Position numbers and translations under genes: made by a program. From Girardinichthys multiradiatus (Eukaryota; Chordata; Actinopteri; Cyprinodontiformes; Goodeidae), in the NCBI RefSeq assembly GCF_021462225.1, contig NC_061802.1, positions 6,095,859 through 6,159,858 on the forward strand: DNA of 64,000 nucleotides, written 5' to 3'. The notes below the pieces were generated by a model. That model was given only the letters and a program-made list of their open reading frames with translations. It was not told the DNA's origin and ran no database searches. How positions within the stretch are numbered: the first letter of the stretch is position 1; every line of letters begins with the position of its first letter. Below, piece by piece: positions 57,979 to 64,000 of the stretch.

Positions 57979-58817
57979 TTTAACTACAAATACAAAATAA
58001 GTTATTCGTACTGACAGACTGCTGTACAAACAAGAGAGTAAGTGTGGTCATTAACTGCTTAGAACAATAAAATCTGTTAACAATTCTGGCTCATTTAGCG
58101 AGCAAAAAGAAGTCCCTCAGGACTTTCATTGTAATTCAACACACTGAAGCAGGCACAGTCAGATGCTGGGGATCAAGCCAGCAACTGTTCAATTATTCTT
58201 TGAATTTCCAAACACTTCTGCCAGCCACTAAGCTTTCCACCCCTAACTATAACCCCTTTTACTCTGCTTCTACCAATAACTTTGTTTTGTTCCAGTTTTC
58301 TTTTCATTATGTTGACCAAAGCTAAACAGAAAGGTGAATGAATGAAAGTAACTGGAGGGAAGATCCAGATTAACCTCAGATTGCTAAACAGCTGATGCTG
58401 AAAGGTATATAAAAACGGCACCACTTGATTAAAATCTTTCTGTATCAGAGTTTTAATTTGATAAATGGCAATTAAAGAGCAATATTAAAACATTTAATTT
58501 CATTTGTTTGATTGAAACCCTGAAAATTACCCATTATTGGGACATTGGCCCCCTAAATATTGTATAATTTAAATAATATTTAAAAATTCTGCATATAAAT
58601 GAAGGAGCATGTTCTGGCAAAAAAATAAAAGAATAATAAAGAAGTGACAAAATAGAAACAAACATTTCTTGAAAAAAAGAAATATGAAAACAACTTGCTT
58701 CAGCTTGTTAACAGTTTACTGCTGGGCATGATGTAGTAGTAGAGAAGTTGCCCCCTATACAGAAGCTATTGGTCTTCAATATACATACAGTATGTATGTA
58801 CAGGAATTTTGGTGCAT
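57979..58817. other. Unassigned AT-rich DNA
   Basis: No supported feature. Confidence 0.4.
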
Positions 58818-58870
58818 GTCTTCCACCTTATCTCTTTGCCCGTTTCCTGTCTGCTAACTTTCATTAAAGG
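58818..58870 (+). repeat. Older SINE family B tail
   Basis: TATCTCTTTGCCCGTTTCCT followed by GTCTGCTAACTTTCATTAAA parallels the 3' end of the SINE that follows. It indicates an older copy whose 5' part is lost. Confidence 0.45.
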
Positions 58871-59036
58871 TGACTATTGGGGTGCAGGGCTGGTGGAGTA
58901 GCGGGTTACGTGCGTGACTGTCCCGGCCCTGGCAACCTCAGGCCTTCCCCCTCTCTCTGCCCCCGTTTCCTGTCTGACTACTGTCAGAAAATACTGAAAA
59001 ATAAAGGCCATTAGTGCCGCAAAAAAGGTGACTATT
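58866..59036 (+). mobile_element. tRNA-derived SINE (family B) with 13-bp duplication
   Basis: The element (58879-59023) lies between perfect copies of AAAGGTGACTATT (58866-58878 and 59024-59036). The head reads GGGTGCAGGGCTGGTGGAGT, a weak A box. The 3' part, CCCCGTTTCCTGTCTGACTA then AAATAAAGGCC, is shared with the copy at 45.9-46.07 kb, which also shows a long perfect duplication. Part of the body, including a recognisable B box, is shortened. It landed at the end of an older copy of its own family. Confidence 0.85.
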
Positions 59037-59394
59037 ACCGCTGTTGGAACCACAGCCATGGGTACAACATGAATGGCCAGTCTGAGCTTTTCTGGAACTT
59101 TCAAAATAAATCGCATAAACCCACTTCCAGCACAGCCATGAAAAAGGGGTAACAGCGGACTTTCTGTGACATCACTGTCCAAATAAAAGCACCGCTCTTG
59201 CTAAATCCTGTCTCTTCCACACGGGTCCCTGCGGAGCTGGAAGGGGAGACACAGCGCGCTAATGTCTCTTTGCTGGCAAACAGACATCACTCCTCAAACT
59301 GGATCCAAGAGTGTCACATTATCACACCATCATATGCACTAAGTTAAGTAGGAATGAATTGCTGTTTGTGTATCCGGTATTCATTTATGAATGG
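59037..59394. other. Upstream flank of candidate promoter
   Basis: Becomes CG-richer from about 59210 (CACGGGTCCCTGCGG, ACAGCGCGCTAATG). No coding sequence recognised. Confidence 0.4.
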
Positions 59395-59547
59395 GGGTAT
59401 TTAAGGTACAAGCGTGGCTTGACTTTCTCTCTGAGGTCTACAGAATCAAACTGTGTTATAGAGAGTTCCCAGCAGAGACCCTGTCTCCACGACACCGAGT
59501 GGAGCAGTTTTCCCGGTCTGAAGGAAGGATAACGGGACCGCATCACC
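59395..59547 (+). promoter_or_regulatory. Candidate core promoter and 5' UTR
   Basis: A TATA-like box TATTTAAG at 59398-59405 is followed about 30 bases on by a pyrimidine-rich start region (CTTTCTCTCTGAGG, about 59422-59435). About 115 bases of leader then lead to a strong ATG at 59548. The surroundings (59210-59680) hold roughly 20 CG dinucleotides by eye and no transposon similarity. Transcription would run rightward. Confidence 0.42.
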
Positions 59548-59616
59548 ATGGCTACAGCAGTAACGTGCAGTTTGGCCGGCCGGCAGAACGAGCCACCCCT
59601 CCCCACAGCTACCGAG
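59548..59616 (+). CDS. Candidate first coding exon of an unknown gene
   Basis: The ATG has an ideal vertebrate context (ATCACCATGG). It opens 23 codons, MATAVTCSLAGRQNEPPLPT then ATE. The frame meets a possible donor GTTAGC directly after GAG at 59617; reading on gives a stop within 5 codons, so a spliced exon is the natural interpretation. The upstream TATA box, leader length and CG-rich setting support a gene start. I do not recognise the peptide, and no second exon is identifiable in the remaining 4.4 kb, which would be intron. The donor is weaker than consensus. Confidence 0.4.
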
Positions 59617-61906
59617 GTTAGCTGCGGTTAACCCTTTGTTCACTGTGGATGATTTCTTCAAACTTCGTCGCCCTGGACAGCTTTTCGTCAGCAAGGTTCA
59701 CCTAAGAGGTTAGGTTGGGGCAGAGAGAAGTAATTTAGAATGAAATAATTTAAACATTATTTTTGTTTTATGAAGTTTGGTTTTGTTTGTGTTGAAACTC
59801 AGCTATCTTAGTGCTAACGGATTATCTGCTCAGCAAATGTGCTCAGTTTGTGTTCTGTGTTTTTGTTAAAGTTAAGACAAACTTTATTTAAAGAGTGATT
59901 TTAAACACAGAAGATCGGCCATAACGTGCCGTCCATGCTTATGCGTTTTAACCCCTTTATTTGTGGTATTTTAAAGGTATATGTGTGATTCGGATGATAA
60001 GCTATTAGCTTCTTTTGTTAGCTTTAACTGCTAACAGCTAAGAACATGTGCTTGCCTACTAAAGATCATTTACCCAAAAAGGTTGTTAGTTTTCAATCTA
60101 GTAAAATAATATGTTCCTAAATATTATTTTACCAAACTTGAAAACTAAGTAAACACCATTAAGCCCATTTCTCCAGAAAGATTTGGTTCTTATTCAAAAT
60201 ATTTCTTTAAATATTATTTTACTAAATGAAGGTAGCTAATTAAACACTGTTGAGAATTGGTCTTCCAGAAGGTTGGTTTTATTCAACAGATCATTATTTA
60301 AAATATTATTTTATTAGAATAAAATTGTATCTGATCTTGCATTGTGAATGGTTGTTTAAAGGTACGCCAATTATTGCCTAAGTTAGTTCCAAGACTAACT
60401 TAACTTCACTTCCAGATTCTTCAAGATAATCATTGGTTCTCAAACATAAATAACATTGCATGGTAATGTTGCATCACTCTTTCAGTCAGGGTTTTCAACC
60501 ATCTTTGATCAACTTGTTTATATTGTACATAACCCATTAGTCTTTCTTATTCTTTAATTCTGCTTGGTAGTTTATTTGGATTGTTTTAGCATAGTAAAGA
60601 GTTTGTTGATTGAAATAAATTTGACTTTGAGTTGACTTATTTTTGTTCATAAATTCTTGTATTTTAAGAAATTGTGTGAATTCATTCCGTGTGTGTGCAG
60701 AGTTTTGCTGTTCAATAATGTCAGAGCTTGGCTCATCCCTTTCAATTATATTTATTATTAGGCTGGTATTCACAGGACAACCCTTAACACACTGAAATAT
60801 TATTTAATAAATATTAAAGTATTAATATTGAATATTAAATAATATATTCATAATTACAACACCGCAATAAAACAAAAAACTGTTAACTTCTAAACTTTTA
60901 GCACCTCTAAACTTTTAGCACTTTGTGCCACTAAATTATCACAAATTAGCCAGATATAAAAGAAAACCAATAAACATATGTCAGATATTTTGATCTCAAC
61001 CCATCAGTCATCTACAACCACCTCTTAAATCTATCTTTTGCTGAATACTATACTAATATGTCAAGCTTAATCTTTAGGCTCATATAACATCATACAACAG
61101 ATAAAAACCTTCAAATCAAAATCACCACACAGTAGGCTATGAAGCAATCCTGATTACAAGAAATAGTCTGTATAACATACTGGGATTACTGGGAGGTCTA
61201 CTTCCAGACTAGAGCTTTAAACTCACTGAACTGCTGCTCTTCGTTGCTACAGCATAATTTTGTGGCCATTTATAAAACGTTTAAGAAAAACTGTGTATTT
61301 TTCTTTAATGAGTATATGTAGGTAATGTGTACATCTATGCAGGCCACAATTATGATTGCACTCATTTATCAGGCCCAAAAGGTCTTGTGACATAACACAT
61401 GAATGCAATGCAAAGATGTATCCAAATATTATCAATGATTTTCCATCAACTGACAATTAAGAAACTAGTATTGAATAGCTATAGTATAGTATTGAATTGA
61501 CAAAGCAGATTTTTTTTTATGTTTTTGCAACTACTTTGCTCCCACTAATCACTGAATGTTATTTCTGAAGTGGAAGCATGAATACAAGCAGGAGAAAACA
61601 CACCCAGCAAGTCCAGCAGATGGGAGCATTTTCCACCTATTTGTTTGATATTTTCTTTTATTAAGCCACAAACACGGCAGATGCAGTATGGTGTTCAAAG
61701 AAATAGAGATAAATAAATTAGGAGATACTGGTTTTTAGTCTTCTTTTAATATTTTAATTAGCAAAAAACTACAGGTGCTGTACTGAAAAGCCACTCCTCC
61801 AAACTTTAAGAAGAACATCTAATTGGAGGAATCATTTCAAAATGGCATTTCCTAAATTGATAAGTGACACTGCAGATTAGAAAAGAAAGTAAAATGATGC
61901 ATCTCT
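59617..61906. other. Presumed intron or intergenic DNA
   Basis: AT-rich with no exon recognised. Holds the tandem repeat at 60.03-60.34 kb and a 13-bp-arm AT inverted repeat at 60797-60845. Confidence 0.4.
60030..60340. repeat. Diverged tandem repeat, unit about 91 bp
   Basis: The motif AAATATTATTTTA recurs at 60119, 60209 and about 60301, a spacing of 90-92 bases. Between them lie alignable blocks such as CCAGAAAGATTTGGTTCTTATT and CCAGAAGGTTGGTTTTATTC. A weaker unit may precede the first. Copies are diverged, so the duplication is old. Confidence 0.65.
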
Positions 61907-62899
61907 TTAAAGGGGACATATTAGGCAAAATCCACTTTTTTTGACCTTTAAATATTTTTGGTTTTGTACTTGTCTGTAGGAGTGCAGAAAAGTTGAACTT
62001 TGTCTCTCCAGGTGTGGCATAGATTCCTTTATATTCTGTTTGGGTCATATTTTTCAGTCTGTTCAGTTTTCTCTGTCTTCTGTTGTTTTTTCATCTGTCA
62101 CAGTATTTAAATAAGGTCATGGATTTCCGGCTGATCAATTTTGTGTATTTGCCATATTTTATTTCTCGCTGCGATTTTGTAGTCCACGCTGAAAGAGGAT
62201 AAGTTCGGTTTGGTTGTTAGGTGTATTAACCCAGACAATTCATTACACTGTACCCCAGCATCAGAACCTCTTTAAGGTGCCTGGTTAAATTAATTTTTTA
62301 ATGGAAATTACCCACATCAGTGGGGAAATTCCTGTTTCCCCACTTCAAGGACGAGTGCTTTCAGTAACCTCCACCAGTGTCAAGGTTTTGCTGAAAGACT
62401 TCATCTGATTAAGAGGTCGGTTCCTTCTTTCAATGGAAACGACAGACACAGCAAAGCGGTAAGCTGCAAATAACGCTAAAATGACAACAAACTTTATTTT
62501 AGACATGATTTATTGTGTTTTGATATGATGTCCTGGCCACTGAGTTGATAGCAGTAGCATCATGCCTTCTGCTTATGTTAGTGCTGTGTGCTGCTTTTAG
62601 CTCTTTGAGGACAAAAGGCGTACTGCTTGTTTTGAATAGTATTATTACATTAACAGTTTTGCATTGTTTTTGTCATTTTTGTTTTGTTTCTGCAGTGCTA
62701 GATAATTCTAATGAAGTGCCTCAACAGCATTTAAAGAGACCACACTAAAACGAGCTGCTCTCCGACGAACCCCAGAACAGGGGTAAAAGAGGAGCCTGTG
62801 GAGCTACAATAACAAGTTGAAACCAAAGCATTGCAGTTCCAAGAGAAGGCTTGCTTTTAAATCCTTCCTTTGGAAGTAAGCATGATATGTCCCCTTTAA
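61907..62899. mobile_element. TTAA-flanked MITE, 985 bp
   Basis: The unit 61911-62895 begins AGGGGACATATTAGGC. The complement of its end reads AGGGGACATATCATGC. TTAA flanks both sides (61907-61910, 62896-62899). TTAA duplication is the signature of piggyBac-type elements, but the AGGGG terminus is not typical and the superfamily is uncertain. The inside holds no transposase, so it is non-autonomous. An open 67-codon frame at 62545-62748 inside it is not supported. Confidence 0.7.
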
Positions 62900-62954
62900 G
62901 TATACAATGATTACGTGTAGTCTACAAAAGTATTATGTACTATCTGATAATTAT

Positions 62955-63356
62955 ATCAGAAATAGGGCTGCAAGTAATGATAATTTTGCTAGTTATTTAA
63001 TATGTCTACTATTTTTTTCAATTAATCGATTTATAATCGGATAGCAATACTTGCTTAATAAGAGATTTGTTTACACAATTTGAACCAGGTGAAGCTAAAG
63101 TTATGCCACTTGAGGAGTTCTGGATAGAGCATATTTACAAACAAAGGTTTTTAATCTTAAATGCAAAATTGCTATATTTTTTTTTTTTTTAAGTTTGGAT
63201 TAATTACTGCTCTGAGTGTGTTGTTCATTGAGCAAATAACATGTTTTAGAGTTTGTATACTAAAGGTAATTATTCGATTACTAAATTAGTTGACGAATAT
63301 TTCAATAATCAGCTAATCACGATTAATCCGATTAATTATTCAGCCCTAATCAGAAT
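62955..63356. mobile_element. hAT-like MITE, 386 bp
   Basis: Core 62963-63348 starts TAGGGCTGCAAGTAATGATA and ends TTATTCAGCCCTA, which are inverted termini. 8-bp flanks ATCAGAAA (62955-62962) and ATCAGAAT (63349-63356) differ by one base. Eight-base duplication and TAGGG/CCCTA ends are typical of hAT. Repeated ATTAATCGATT motifs near both ends form subterminal inverted repeats. No gene inside. Confidence 0.85.
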
Positions 63357-64000
63357 AAAAATGAAACAGGTTTGAGGAATTAGATTTAGCTAGTAGAGTT
63401 TTTGCACACCATTTCCTCCTGAGCAACCATGTGAATGTTGTCTCATTCTCACTGAGCAGGACAGAAATTCTCAATGTCTTTTGTAAATCCAGCAGTGTAG
63501 CAGGTAATTTTTTCCCCTTTTTCCCTTTCCTGGACCAAAATGATCATCAGCGTCCAGGAAAGTAAACTAATAAATATGGACAGGTTTTCCCCTTAATGCA
63601 CGCATAATACCTCATTTTAATGTGGAAAACTGCATCGGTGAAGAAGGTTTTTAATCTTCTTCACTGTTTGCTTGTTAGAGCTATCAGCCATTGCATCTAG
63701 GTTCAAAATTGAAGGCAAACATAAACTCAGGCTTACCCAAATTTGACACCTGCAAATAACTTCATGATTTTCAGTAAGAAAAAAATAAAAGTATTGACCT
63801 TAAGGGATCAGATGCCGAGTATTGATCTGTAGGCCTGATCACAGCAGTGATGATCGGTATAAAACATTCCTGACAAAAGTACTATTCCCAGCACCTCTTG
63901 TTTGTCTGTATTTTGGGATTATGTTAGTTGCATCGCCTGTGAGACGCACAGCTGTGTTTTGTGTAGCCATTTTTAACAGTTTTAACAATCTTTTTTTTGG
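63357..64000. other. Unassigned DNA to the window end
   Basis: No supported gene or repeat. Confidence 0.4.

Noticed and set aside
62545..62748. 67-codon frame with a membrane-like start
   Set aside because: Entirely inside the TTAA-flanked MITE and without similarity.
1..64000. An operon-like or defence-type multi-gene system
   Set aside because: No cluster of intact co-oriented genes exists. Apart from candidate first exons, all recognisable coding sequence comes from transposons.

Overview
This window looks like a stretch of a teleost fish nuclear genome, most likely a percomorph. The evidence is a dense mix of fish-type repeats: several Tc1/mariner lineages, CR1/L2-group and RTE (Rex3-like) non-LTR retrotransposons, tRNA-derived SINEs with GGAT or GTCA tails, hAT-like and TTAA-flanked MITEs, and long CA and ACAT microsatellites. 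There is no bacterial gene organisation, no CRISPR array, and no tRNA or rRNA gene. Almost every long reading frame is transposon remains or low-complexity repeat.

Layout. 1-10 kb: a decayed CR1/L2-group LINE (1.4-2.6 kb), SINE copies and a nearly complete Tc1 element (8747-10329). 10-21 kb: a perfect 33-bp hairpin beside a broken Tc1 copy, an L2-type 3' UTR, a degraded Tc1 remnant and a well-preserved Tc1 element with 200-bp terminal repeats (19077-20686). 21-29 kb: an ACAT satellite, a cluster of RFX X-box-like palindromes (23.5 kb), a long GT array and a CpG-rich promoter-like block (27.8-28.35 kb). 29-41.6 kb: L2 and RTE LINE remnants, a small solo LTR, old Tc1 pieces and a DD36E Tc1-like element (40323-41556). 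42-58 kb: more Tc1 remnants, an L2 3' end, SINEs with visible target-site duplications, a 670-bp solo LTR with a perfect 5-bp duplication, and a second DD36E element carrying one stop codon and a 24-bp insertion apparently copied from nearby DNA. 58-64 kb: a nested SINE, a TATA-containing promoter with a candidate first coding exon (59548-59616), a 91-bp tandem repeat, a TTAA-flanked MITE and a hAT-like MITE.

Host content is sparse. The best candidate for a real gene start is at 59.4-59.6 kb, pointing right; its intron would fill the rest of the window. The CpG-rich block at 28 kb is a second promoter candidate with unresolved strand. The long single-copy stretches between repeats hold no coding sequence that I can support and are best read as intron or intergenic DNA. 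I recognise no coherent multi-gene system. The most unusual features are structural: the hairpin, the templated insertion, the nested SINE and the promoter-like islands.
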